Assembly (NCBI GenBank): GCA_024811115.1
Contig: JAKOGH010000866.1
Location: 1 to 15,024, forward strand
Direction of reading: 5' to 3'
Length of the DNA: 15,024 bases
Origin: Terana coerulea
Taxonomy: Eukaryota; Basidiomycota; Agaricomycetes; Polyporales; Phanerochaetaceae
Below the pieces are notes generated by a model. The model was not told where the DNA came from and did not search any database. It was given only the letters and a program-made list of their open reading frames with translations. The translations under genes and the position numbers were made by a program. Position 1 is the stretch's first letter. Each line of letters starts with the position of its first letter. Of the stretch, positions 1-10,195 are shown piece by piece.

Positions 1-26
1 GTGCTTCTTTGACCTCATTCACCACC

Positions 27-3000
27 ATGTCCGACCTCCGCCCTCCTCTCGCATCTCTCAACCGCCTCCAGGAAAGAGGCAGAGCAGAACCTCACTTCGC
101 TCAGCCAGCAGCCAGGCTTTCTCCCCATCTTCTGCGCCTCGTCCTCGAGCCATCGCAAGATCGGTCCGTGCGGTTGGCAGCGAGCGTGTTCTTTAAGAAT
201 ATAGTGAAGAACCGATGGGACGACGTACGTACTGAGCCTCAAGCAGCATTTGCTGTTGTACTCATTACAGTGTGTAGGAAGATGCACCGGTGCCAGAGGC
301 GGACAAGGCCTCTGCGCGGGGACCTTGTGCCCGCGATGATTGCCCTTTCAGCACCAACAGACAAGGCCGTCCGCGCTCAAATCGCCGAATCCATCTCTCT
401 GATTGCAAGCGCAGATTTCCCGGAGCATTGGTCAGACCTGGTAGATGTAAGTGGCCGCTACTCACAGTGTCTGACGGAATGCTTGACGCTACGCCCTCTA
501 GAAACTCGTCAGCTCGCTATCAAGCTCAAATTATGGCATCAATATTGGTGTACTGCAAACTGCTCACTCCATCTTCCAACCATGGCGTGCAGCCACACGA
601 TCCGACGCGCTCTACTCTGTGATCAACTATGTTCTGCAACGGTTCAGCGCGCCGTTCCTGCAACTCTTCGAACATACCGCACAGTCCCTTCTGAACAATG
701 CGCCAGGAGATACGACATCAACACTCGCAATGCGCGCGCAAGCAATGGCGCTGCTCGTAGACCTCTTCTACGATCTGACGTGCCAGGACCTTCCCCTGAC
801 TTCGAGGACAATCATGCAAAGTTCTTCGCGCCTGAGAATGGATTGTTCCTGAGGCTGTTGCAGTGGGAATCCCGGGAACTGCAGGGTGATGTGCGTTGCT
901 ATATCTTCTGCACCACGTTGACCTTACGAAATCCATGGCCACTTAGCCCGAAGATACCATCCCATCGCTGCCTTCTCAGGTCAAAACAGGTATCCTTGAG
1001 GTTGCGGAGGTGAGTTTGCCGACAGAGATTGAATTACGTCCTCTCACAATGCTATGTAGCTGTACATCAAGATGTATCCTGAAACCCTCCAAACCTCGGC
1101 CGCGGTAGAGGCGTTCGTGCAAAGTATATGGAACCTCGTTGGCGGTGGGAAACGGCCAAGCGTGGCGGACGATGGCGTACGTACCACCTATTGCTGCCTA
1201 GGGATTTGCTAAGACGTGCCTCGCTAGCTCGTGTCGCAAGCACTCCGTTTTATTTCGACGGCCATCCGGACAGGCTACTACAAGCAGCTATTTGCATCAA
1301 AAGACACAATTTCTGGCCTTGTGCAGGGCGTTGTCGTACCAAACGTGGGCCTCAGAGGTGTGTTCATACTTGTCATACGAAGCAACAACTAACGATATGT
1401 GGTTGACATCAGAACACGAAATCGAGCAATTTGAAGACGACCCGCTTGAGTACATTCGGCTCGATCTTTCCCTCCCTTCTGCTTCAGGCGGTCTTGGACT
1501 TGCCTCGGATGCTGTCACCCGTCGTCAAGCTGCCGCCGACGTCATTCGCGCGCTGGTCTCGTCTGGTTCAGAAGCTGAGACGACTGAAGTTGCGGGTGCA
1601 TGGATCAACCAAGGCTTGCAGGAGTACAACAGCAATAAAGACAAAGAAGACAGCTGGAAAGCCAAGGACACTGCTGTTTACCTCCTCACCGCTGTTGCAA
1701 CTAGGGGCAGCACAACTCAGGTACGTTGAATAGGTATATATTAAATAGCAAACAACTTACATCGTCTTTGTTGGTGTCGTAGCATGGTGTCACGTCGACC
1801 AATGCTCTCATTGATGTTGTGCAGTTCTTTTCGGAACATGTGTTCCAAGATCTTCAGGCAGCTTCAGGCAGTGTGCACCCTTTGCTGCAAGTCGATGCCA
1901 TTCGGTTCCTCTACACATTCAGGACACAAGTTTGTAGCGTCCTTCTTCCAATTTTACCTCATGAATTGACCCATACAACAGCTTACGAAACCACAACTGC
2001 TTTCTGTCCTCCCGCTGCTAGTTCACCACCTCCAGTCAGACAACTACGTGTGCTACACGTACGCCGCCATTAGTATCGAGCGAATTCTGTTCATCAAGCA
2101 GGCCAATCAGCTTCTGTACGTACCCGCTATCATAGCCGTAGTGTTGAAATTGAGAAAATCCGTAGATTCTCGCAAGCGGACATCCATGAGATTGCACCAG
2201 CGCTGATTGATGCGCTGCTCCGCAAGGTTGAAGCAGGTGGTTCACCGGAGAAGGTCGCTGAAAACGATTATTTGATGAAATGTAAGTCTTCGGCTGCTTT
2301 AAACAGACAGTCAGCTTACATACATGTGTAGGTGTTATGCGGGTCATCATCACCGCCCGTTCTTCTCTTGCGCCGGAGTCCCAAAAGATCCTTGGCCGTT
2401 TGGTCGCCATCCTGGGTGTCATTTCGAAGAACCCAAGCAACCCCAACTTCGATCAGTACATCTTCGAAAGTATCTCTGCCTTGATGAGGTAGGCTGTAGC
2501 TACCGGCGAGGCGTCGCTGAATACTAATGCATACCCTTATCCGTCAGATTTACGGTCTCAGCAAAGCCAGAGACGCTCCCGACTTTTGAGCAAGCATTAT
2601 TTGGGCCATTCACTTTCATCTTGCAGCAAGACATTGACCGTAAGACTTGTTCTCCTTTTCGTACGATTGGCCTGCTCAGCGTGTCATAGAATATATCCCA
2701 TATGTCTTCCAGCTTCTCGCACAAATGCTCGAATTCCACACAGGAGATGTCCCAGCGGCATATCGCGAACTTCTACCCTTCCTGCTTACGCCTGCGAGCT
2801 GGCAGCAGAAGGGTAGCATACCTGGACTGGTTAAGCTCCTCAAGGCGTTCTTAGCGCGAGACGCGCGGCAAATGGTTGCCACCGGCCAGTACACTGCGGT
2901 GTTGGCAGTCGTACAGCAACGTCTTATCCCGTCGAAGTTAAATGACGCGTGGGGTTTCGAGCTACTTCAGGCTGTGGTACAGCATATCCCACCGTGAGTT

Positions 3001-3807
3001 TTTGTGGCGTTTCCCATCGGTATTGCGCTCAGCAGTCGTACCCCAACCTGTAGATCTGACCTCAAGCAATATTTCCGCGCAATCGTGGTGACGCTGTTGA
3101 CGCGCATGCAGACCAGCAAGACGGATAAATACGCGTATCTCTTCGTACACTTTTTGCTCTTTTCAACGGCGATCAACGTAGACGGGCTGTCTCCGGACTT
3201 CGTCGTGGGTGCCGTGGAAGAAGTCCAACCCGGGTGAGTAAACCCTGATGCCAGACCAAGTCTCCAATCTGACGCTGCTGTCCTAGTCTTTGGGCGCAAA
3301 TTCTGTCGAACTTCATCATTCCCCAAGTGCCCAAGCTGCCAACAAAGGACCGCAAAGTCGCCGCCGTCGGACTTACGCGGCTGCTCACCCAGAGCGCCAT
3401 CATGCTGCAGGAGCCCGCAGTACGGCAGTGGTAAGAATCCTGTCACGGGGAGTGTCGTTATATGCTGATAATCATTTGGTAGGCCCGCTGCCTTCGGCGC
3501 ACTCACGCAGCTATTCTCGGAGCCGCAGCACCTGACGAAGGACAAGGAGGAGGACCCCGACGCCGGCCTCACAGTGATAGATTACGAGGAGCAGAACGCC
3601 GGGTACCAGGCGGCCTACTCACGGCTTGCAGCCTCGGAGACGGTTGCTGTGGACCCCACCGCCTACGTTCGCGACCCACGGGATTTCCTTGGCCTGGAGC
3701 TTGTGCGGCTGACGAAGGCGGCGCCGCAGGCGAAGGCGCTGCTCACCTCTGATGCCGGCAATGCCCCATTCCTGCAAGCCCTTTCTGGCGCAGGGTATAA
3801 CATTTAG
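27..3807 (+). CDS. CSE1: Exportin-2 (importin-alpha re-exporter), 16 exons, frame broken near the 5' end
   Basis: Karyopherin-beta family exportin that returns importin-alpha from nucleus to cytoplasm with Ran-GTP. The start ATG at 27 sits in a good context (ACCACCATG) and begins MSDLRPPL. Family landmarks follow in order: SVFFKNIVKNRW, DFPEHWSDL, QFEDDPLEYIRLDL, VHTYAA-like CYTYAAISIERI, NPSNPNF, YIPYVFQLLAQMLE, GSIPGLVKLLKAFL, and GYQAAYSRLA near the C terminus; the stop is TAG 3805-3807. Introns: 225-277, 447-501, 891-946, 1010-1059, 1177-1227, 1358-1412, 1721-1782, 1930-1981, 2116-2165, 2282-2331, 2489-2547, 2640-2689, 2994-3053, 3234-3286, 3431-3482. Spliced length gives about 990 residues, close to the family's usual 960-980. 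Within exons the frame breaks near 63-66, 123-126, 311-314 and 793-796; each fits a 1-2 base loss, three of them in C-rich runs. From 800 to the stop the gene is intact. Either these are sequence errors in a working gene or the 5' end is decaying. Identity is secure; integrity is not. Confidence 0.94.
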
Positions 3808-5519
3808 GTCACTTAGGGGTATGAATTACACTCTCACACAAATACAAGTCCTGTCCATGAATTCCATGTTTGCAGCGTGTTTGAACTGGCGTCTATATCC
3901 TTCCCGCTCGCCTCAGCAAAAGACCAGCCGCTGGTCGTCGGCCGTACACGCTATTGAGGGTCGGACATCACGCTAGGCGTTGACTGGAACCAAGGCCGTC
4001 GAGTCCGGACATTCGATCCATACCTGCTTGACCCCACCGAAGGCGATACCGGTATGCTGTCGAACGCTTTTCGATGGGAGCGATGCCTGGATGCTGTTAC
4101 AACAACAAGCAACGCAGTGAATCAATTGTGCGTGGCTCACCTGGATAGATGATGAGCAGGATTATCCGGCCCACTTTTTCTTCCCGTAGCACTCATATGT
4201 GCCATTCTCATGAGGCGCCATTTTCTGCTTTAATTTTGAAATGAACTCACGACACCGTTGTCTGATTCACCATGAACAGTGCATGACATACCGAAGCTTG
4301 TGTCTAGTTGTAAATTAGTTGTTGGCAACCGGTGACGTGACCAATGTTGAATGATGCTCATTATACTTCCACTGACTTTTCGAATGATCCAAGTCACACT
4401 CGGAGCAGAGGGAACACTACTTACAGTCAATTGCATATCGTTAGCCGGACCCAAAATGATTTTGGACCCACGCAGGGTGGCGCCTGCCCCACCAAGGACG
4501 CCCAAGCGCTCCTCGGGCGTCCTGCCTGTCCAGCATTCCCTCAAGCCCAGTACCAATGTGACGCGACTTCAAACATCGCGCAAAGGTGGGTGTCCCACTG
4601 CAACTATCTAGGCACTCCGCTGAAGGTGACCTGCACGGTTTCTTCGGCAGTCGCTCGCACGTGGAAGGCTGCTGCTTGTCAGGCGCTTTGTAGATTTGGG
4701 GCTCGGCCAAGAGGCGTGCAGAAACATAATTTTCGACACTGACCTCAGATAATTTGGGGACCCCGGAGACTGGGGTACGTACGTACTGGAGCTGTTTGCT
4801 CCACAGAACGCCCGCAGCCGATCCACGGCATCTGCGCGTTTCACGATGTTCCATCACTTGCGCGACGCGAGAGACAACGTCGCCACGCGTTCGCTGTAGT
4901 TCACGTGCAAGTTCCCTAAAAAGGTAGCAAATGTTCGCCCTCCTGTTACCTACAGGCTATGCAAAAAATCCTGAGAAAATGTAGAAATAATGTAGTCCTC
5001 ATATGCTGCCATGATACCTACATCTGGTTGAGGAACTTGTTGTTGCTTCCGCCAATACAGCGAAACTGGGCAGTTAACGTGTTTAAGGACCTCTGGCACC
5101 GCCCCACTACGGTAGTCGACCCCTAGTCAGTTTCCCCGATTCAGATCTCGCACGCCTCTTGGGCTCGGCGACGCGGCGTTAGGCGAGGTTTACCCCACAC
5201 TCCGCTGCGCGCAGGATCTTTTGGGGAGTAGGCTAACGATAGGCAATCGGCTGTAATCGAACTTAACCTAATCACATTGCAAATGTCGGATGCCAAAGAC
5301 TTCAAGTTAACTCGGACCTGGATACGGTTCCTAAGGAGAATGTCCTTGGCGGTGACGCTCACGGCCATCGGCGAGGTATCCGAACGGTGCGTACCACGAC
5401 GCTAGCCCGAGGGTAGCTTGCTGCCATGATGGCCAATGAGAGTATGACTTTCTATAAGGTGCATTGATGTTTCTGTGAAAGATCATCCGTCGATGAAATC
5501 AAGGCTAACTGGTCGGTCA
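3808..5519. other. Intergenic stretch without a recognisable gene
   Basis: This is the 3' flank of the exportin gene followed by about 1.5 kb that I cannot assign. A plus-strand frame from 3877 to the stop at 4150-4152 has one internal TGA (3955-3957) and reads partly like protein (for example VDWNQGRRVRTFDPYLLDP), but I recognise no family. A perfect short palindrome, CCAAAAT-G-ATTTTGG, lies at 4451-4465. No tRNA, rRNA or clear transposon end was seen. An open minus-strand frame is listed separately. Confidence 0.5.
4441..4963 (-). CDS. Unrecognised open frame, possibly a gene remnant
   Basis: This is the longest stop-free frame between the exportin gene and the MITE, about 174 codons on the minus strand ending at TAA 4441-4443. 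No ATG lies near its upstream end; the first is at 4852-4854. The stretch before that methionine (RELARELQRTRGDVVSRVAQ) has the charge pattern of an amphipathic helix, so it may have been coding. The middle (VPKLSEVSVENYVSARLLAE) is also protein-like, while the last third is rich in Arg, Gly and Trp and looks like noise. There is no signal peptide, membrane segment or family motif that I can name. It could be an old exon or pure chance in G+C-rich DNA. Confidence 0.2.
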
Positions 5520-6194
5520 TAGTGTGGCCGCGGTCGGGTTCTGAACCGTGGTTTGAACCTTGAACCGCAGGACTGAACTGACGGTTCAATCCGGGTCAGG
5601 TCCAGTTTGTGAACCTGTAAACTCGGTTTGGTTCTGAGTTCAACAAATAAGTGAGTTTAGTGAACCGGCGTTCGAACCGAACCGAACCTTTGTGAACCAG
5701 AACCTGAAGGTAGCTCTGTGACTACAGGAAATGGTGAAGAAAGTGCAAGGAAAGTGTGAAAACGTGAGTAAATGTGCTTAATTGAACATAGTTGCCTTAT
5801 TTGAGCTGCCATATTGTGCTGAGAATGGGCACTTGCTTGTTCATCACAAGTGAGCGCACTGTTCATGTCAACACTCTCGTTTGCAAGGGCGAATATTGGC
5901 TTGTAAAGTGAGTAAACATTTATTTTAAATATAGGTGCACACTTAGACTACAGGAGAGGACAGGGATCACAATGCACGGTCCATGTACAGCTCAGCAATG
6001 ACCATATGTGGCAACTTGCTAGTTCCTCAGTTCGAACCGGTTCATGAACCTGAACCTAACCACATGAACCAGTTCATAAAAGGTAATGGTCCCGTTCAGT
6101 TTTCAGTTCAGGTTCACTACTTACTGCTTGGTTCGGGTTTGAGTTCTGCTGATGGAGGTCAAAGACCGGACCAAACCGGACCGCGGCCACACTA
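5520..6194. mobile_element. hAT-like MITE with dense GAACC/GGTTC motifs
   Basis: A 675-bp non-autonomous DNA element. It is bounded by a perfect 16-bp inverted repeat: TAGTGTGGCCGCGGTC at 5520-5535 and its complement at 6179-6194. TAGTG fits the loose YARNG start of hAT transposon ends. Both subterminal zones (about 5535-5710 and 6030-6140) are crowded with GAACC and its complement GGTTC, including CGAACCGAACCGAACC near 5672; such arrays are typical transposase-binding zones. The centre is A+T-richer and has no long open frame, so it must have been moved in trans. The octamer TCGGTCAT lies at 5513-5520 and again at 6200-6207, suggesting an 8-bp target duplication, although six bases separate the right copy from the inverted repeat. 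A TA duplication (Tc1/mariner style) is the alternative. Confidence 0.75.
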
Positions 6195-6392
6195 GGACTT
6201 CGGTCATGCTCTGCTGCCAGTGCACAGTGAACTTTGGCGTAAGATCGTAACTGGTGTTGGAAAAGTAGAAGGTCACGTCTGCGACTTCGCGCGGCGCTCT
6301 CCGAGCCGAAGAAGGTGTTCCACTTTTGGCTGCGGCGTTGTGGTGTTTAGGTTTACTGAAGCGATTGGCTTTGATGATGATCAACCATGCGG

Positions 6393-6477
6393 CTAGTGTT
6401 AGAATTATAGATTCGAGCTTGTGCTCATTGTGCCTGATGCTCAGGCGCTCCATATTTATATTTGTTTATTACACTAG
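6393..6477. repeat. Short insertion-like segment found only in copy A
   Basis: The 85-bp piece starts CTAGTGTTAGAATTATAG and ends TTATTACACTAG, so its ends form a short imperfect inverted repeat (CTAGTGT on both sides). Copy B has no counterpart: its sequence runs from CCATGCGGCT straight into different DNA. It could be a tiny MITE remnant, or simply divergence between the copies. Confidence 0.3.
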
Positions 6478-7192
6478 TTGCGTGCCTGGTTGTGTACCTG
6501 ACCGTCGTAGTAGATAAACCTGCTGTAATGCAACGTGAACGCTCACGCGTTTGCCCTCACGCTGCGGCTTTCGTTGCTTACGCTCTGTTGAGTGAGTGCA
6601 TGATGAAATGCTGGGATTACACACAGTGCGTGGACTTCTGCGTAGCGTCATTTATGGACAAATACTACTTGATCTCTAGTCTCCAGTCTAGACCAAAAAA
6701 GGAAATAATAGCGGCGCTTGATTACATAATTGCCGTTGTGCCGAAATCTTTGTGAAGCACAGCATGAGCTGAACCATCGCTTTCCTCGCAGTACTAACTG
6801 GCATGTCAATCTAGGGTCCTTCAACCTTGTTTACTTTCTCAGCTGTGCCACGGTGCCTATGTCACGTTGTCTCCTGGGTACGGGCGACTTTCTTAATACA
6901 CACGTCCAGCCGTCGACAGGGAGTTGCCAGGATGCTTTGCCGGTCACGTAGTTGTGTACCTATCCTGGGTGCCACAGTTCAACGAGATCTCAAGCTAGCC
7001 ATCTCAGAGCTAGATGAAATGATAAGGATGGAAGTTGCTCGGGTTTTTCGACAGTCAACTTGCTGCCATACCCCACTGTACTTGGCAGTCGCTCTGCTTC
7101 ACACAACTCGCGCGCTGGGCTTCCATGTCCATCTCCGGAAGATATAAGACTCAAAGCTTCTGATTCGCGGGACTCGTCTCTCAACTGCACAA

Positions 7193-7339
7193 ATGGAGTG
7201 GTTAATACCTGACTCAAGTACCGGGACATACTTCTTTCATGACCCCAGTAGTGCTATGAAAGCAGAACTACTACTCAATGCCGTAACGGAGGTGAGCCCC
7301 TATTTGACAAGCTCAGAATCTGTCCCGCGCGCTCATTAA
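7193..7339 (+). CDS. Small open frame upstream of the membrane-protein gene (doubtful)
   Basis: A 48-codon frame from ATG 7193 to TAA 7337-7339 begins MEWLIPDSSTGTYFF. A good splice donor (GTGAGC) follows the codon for the 33rd residue, after NAVTE, so the ATG could also open a first exon whose partner is not evident. A TATA-like GATATAAG lies at about 7141-7148, 45-50 bp before the ATG. The matching part of copy B has lost this ATG and reads differently, which argues against a conserved protein. I recognise no family. Confidence 0.18.
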   Translation: MEWLIPDSSTGTYFFHDPSSAMKAELLLNAVTEVSPYLTSSESVPRAH

Positions 7340-7639
7340 TCGCCGAGCTCATTGTAGCTCCCAGGATCTCCCTTCTTTGATTTATTCCAAGGAAAATTGC
7401 CTCCAGTGACACCGCCATGAAAGCATCTGGTCCAGCCTCCGTAACTTATTGATTCATTCTTGACGGATGCTGTAGCATAATATCAGCTGCTAAACAAGCA
7501 GGCTGCGCCAAGTGCTAGGATATGTAAGTCCATTGTGTTCGCTCCGAGTCTGTCCCATATCAGCACTCGAGATCTATAACCACCTACCACTAACTCACTC
7601 CTCTTTTTTGTCTTCACACCGACGGGTCCTGCCCACAAG

Positions 7640-10003
7640 ATGGACATGAAAATTCTCCTGTACGCTCACCTACCTCCTCAAGACAATGATTAGGACGACT
7701 TGCTCAAGAAAGAGTGCGGAGCGCCGCGCAAAACTCAAACGGCAGCTGTTGGAGGTATCCGGCTTTCGGAAATCATTCTCGTTACCATTTGCCTAGTCAT
7801 GCATTTGGCCCTCATCGTCGGCAGTCTATTTTTGATCATCACTCGGTACAAGTGTCGCGGTGTACCCTTCCAGTTCAACAACAACAAGCTCAACCTGGCG
7901 GAATGGTATATGTATTGGGCGGTGATCACATTTCCGAGTAAAACAATCCAAGTGAGTGGTCGCCCATCATCCCTTAAGTTTTTGTAGGCTTACGGACATC
8001 GCGGTTAGATATACACAATATTGTTACTCTGGCTCACTCAGAAGCTGGCTCTGAAGCGAATTTTGCAGGAAAGGCACAGCCTCACGTCAATGAACGACCA
8101 ATCGACTGCATGGCTAGGCCTTGAGTGTAGCCGTCCCTGTAATTTGAAGATGCAAAGATGTTTTCTGTCGTCGTAATCCTCATCGGAAACAGGACCTCGC
8201 TGCTACGGGCTGAAACTGTGTATTTTGCTCTACCTAGGCGGGATCTTGGCTTTGAGTAGCATTGCTTCTCATTTGTTCACCTTCACAGCGATATTCAGCT
8301 ATAGTTCCAGCTACAATGAGATTAGTGGAATGGTAGAGGCCATTGAGAGCGACCCAGACCTGTAAGTCTTTCTTACTTTGCACGGCCCATTTCCTGATCC
8401 TATCGAACTGTGCCAGAATTGTGGAGGTGTTTTCTAGCATCAGTATTATTCCGCTTTTCTGGACACCAGGTCAAATGCTTCTGCCAACGACAAACGGATT
8501 GCAAGGCTCGGCAGTATATGACGTCCCGAACTTCTACAACACAGGCACCGGAGACATTCCTATCAATTCCACTACATTCGTAACAAGCTGCCAGAAGCTG
8601 CCCGATGCACAACAGATGGCATTCAATGAGACAGCCTTGACCTTCACTATCCATGTCTACAACAACCTAGAGGATGTCATAATCTCACCGAGTACACTTT
8701 CTCTTAAATGCTTACATCTTTTGTCATAATAGCTCACTTGTGGGCGTGGTCCTAAGCTGCGCGATTGCTCAATATTCTGCCGGCGATGTGGCGAAATGGC
8801 TTGTCAGATGACACTCTGCCACCGCCAACCATGATTGTAGCGTCAATGATGAAGGTTTTGACAGCAACAACACTTCTGCCGATGCCATTAGCCTTTCCCG
8901 CCGGTCAATCCGTTGAACTGTGTTGTATCTGCGGACTGCGGTAGGTGCTATTGTGCATTAGATACTTGGGCGTTGCTCATGCCCTTGTGCAGCTACCATT
9001 TCCTCTGTTTACGTTATGGCATGCAACGTTGAAGTGTTTTATAAGGACGTCCTCTTCAACACCTACACGCGATACGTTGATATCGACTACTTTCCAAGGT
9101 ACAAGATAGCATGGGATGGTAACTCATCATTGCCCATGATATCACCACCCCCGAATGACCCGACCCTTGCTCTGGTAGGTACTACTGTGATATTTCCTTG
9201 GGGCTTTTCTGAGAAACCCTTTCACAGATTGGATATTTCCCGTCATATTCACCTCTCAGCGATGTATGGCAATCCGTCCAGATAGGAGACAAGAACACCA
9301 CATACTACCCTTCTCTCCTCGAAGAGTGCGTCATGCTGATGCTGCGTACTTACCATATTCTAACGCACTGTGCAATCATAGCATCGGCATGGAGGCTTTG
9401 GGATATTACAGGTCGACCGTCCGGCATGTCGCCCTTCAGGACCTCGAGATCTACATTGGTGGTGCCATTGCGACGGTCTTCTGGCGTGGTGGGTGACATG
9501 TTGTGTGTATATTATAACGTACCTCTCACTGATTGGTGGTCTATGGCAGCGGCAATACGCTCGATCCTTACCAGCTCTGATGCTGATGGCTGGGTTGGCT
9601 ATAATGCAAACGCAACCACAGACTCAGTGTCGGTAAGTTGCTAAGCCCGTTGAATCGAGACATAATTCTGACCATTTCTATAGATAAATCAAGATGGCGT
9701 GAGTAGACTTCAACCCACGCGTTTCAAGCATACTGATGATCGCTGTTAGCTATGGCTCGCTTTTGGTATATCAACAGCTATGCTGTTGATCGCGATTTTA
9801 GTCATCAGACAGCCTCCGCATCCCGAGAAGGCTAGGCACCCTGTGGGTACACTAGGGCTCCTGGAAATTACGTGGCTTCTGGAAGAGATACAGACCAGCG
9901 GAGAGTGGAAAGGCTTACCGAAGAGGTGGACTCTGAGGAACTCACCCTCGACGAGCTGCGAAAATACGGGAAAGGCATTATAAATCCCTACCATGAGAGA
10001 TGA
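7640..10003 (+). pseudogene. Decayed basidiomycete multi-pass membrane protein gene, copy A
   Basis: Start ATG 7640 (MDMKILLYAHL), stop TGA 10001-10003 (tail KYGKGIINPYHER). Layout: cytoplasmic head; first membrane helix about codons 40-64 (ILVTICLVMHLALIVGSLF); a second near 8216-8280 (CILLYLGGILALSSIASHLF); a large presumably extracellular part with N-glycosylation sequons (NST, NET, NSS, NTT, NAT); a last helix at 9750-9812; then an acidic tail. It resembles a large Agaricomycete family known only as hypothetical proteins (GLLE.xWLL motif near 9855-9881). Clear introns: 7952-8041, 8362-8416, 9175-9227, 9633-9683, 9699-9749. Lesions: in-frame TAG 7691-7693 (CAG in copy B), frame changes near 8100-8220, 9345-9385 and 9887, and no readable frame at 8730-9000. 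A pyrimidine-rich leader precedes the ATG, with TAAACAAG at 7491 where copy B has TAAATAAG. Family role is unknown. Confidence 0.8.
9684..9698 (+). other. 15-nt microexon of copy A
   Basis: Five codons (Ile-Asn-Gln-Asp-Gly) lie between acceptor TTTCTATAG (to 9683) and donor GTGAGT (from 9699). The flanking introns, 9633-9683 and 9699-9749, are both 51 bp. Skipping or keeping it preserves frame: TCG codon 9630-9632 before, CTA codon at 9750 after. It links the sequon-rich region to the last membrane helix. Confidence 0.6.
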
Positions 10004-10178
10004 GTGGATGCTGATGTAGCTGATCGATCCTGATTCGTTTATGTTGCAAGTAGTAGACTTCCAGGTTCTTAGGGTTTTAGGTCTGTTGTGTATCAACATC
10101 CTTATCGTACACTATTTATTTGTACTCTAGGCCTGGTAGCTGGCCTGGGTTTCTAACAATAAACAGGTGACGCACCAA
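10004..10178. other. 3' flank of copy A up to the composite element
   Basis: No open frame of note. It contains AATAAA at about 10160-10165, a possible polyadenylation signal for the decayed gene, just before the left end of the composite repeat. Confidence 0.35.
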
Positions 10179-10195
10179 CATCTGGAAAAACCCCT
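10179..10195 (+). repeat. Left terminal inverted repeat of the composite element
   Basis: CATCTGGAAAAACCCCT; it pairs with 12628-12643 with one extra G. Confidence 0.6.

Larger units (their letters stand above)
6290..8308 (+). repeat. Segmental duplication, copy A
   Basis: This segment recurs in the same orientation at about 13050-15024. Blocks align in order: 6293-6394 with 13057-13160, 6587-6625 with about 13195-13237, 6712-6750 with 13453-13505, 6802-7144 with 13559-13910, 7330-7540 with 14110-14330, and 7605-8308 with 14365-15024. An example of a long exact match is CAATCTAGGGTCCTT (6807 and 13564). By eye the best blocks agree at roughly four of five positions and indels are frequent. 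The unit covers about 1.3 kb of upstream DNA plus the 5' half of the membrane-protein gene; the rest of copy B lies outside the window. Confidence 0.88.

Noticed and set aside
9..26. Upstream TTG at position 9 as CSE1 start
   Set aside because: Eukaryotic start at ATG 27 has a strong context (ACCACC before ATG) and matches the expected N terminus.
3978..4025. tRNA-like stretch with GGACATTCGATCC resembling a B box
   Set aside because: No proper A box at the right distance and no pairing acceptor or anticodon stems.
3877..4152. Plus-strand frame after CSE1 with protein-like stretches and one internal TGA
   Set aside because: About 91 codons with a stop inside and no recognisable family. The first part may be an alternative CSE1 tail; the rest is too weak to call a gene.
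4447..4469. Near-palindrome around CCAAAAT-G-ATTTTGG as a possible transposon end
   Set aside because: No partner copy and no flanking duplication was found in the window; a single short palindrome is not enough.
5141..5368. Minus-strand open frame of 75 codons
   Set aside because: Short, unrecognised, and without splice or promoter context.
10060..10085. TTAGGGTTTTAGG resembling telomeric repeats
   Set aside because: A single imperfect occurrence, not an array.
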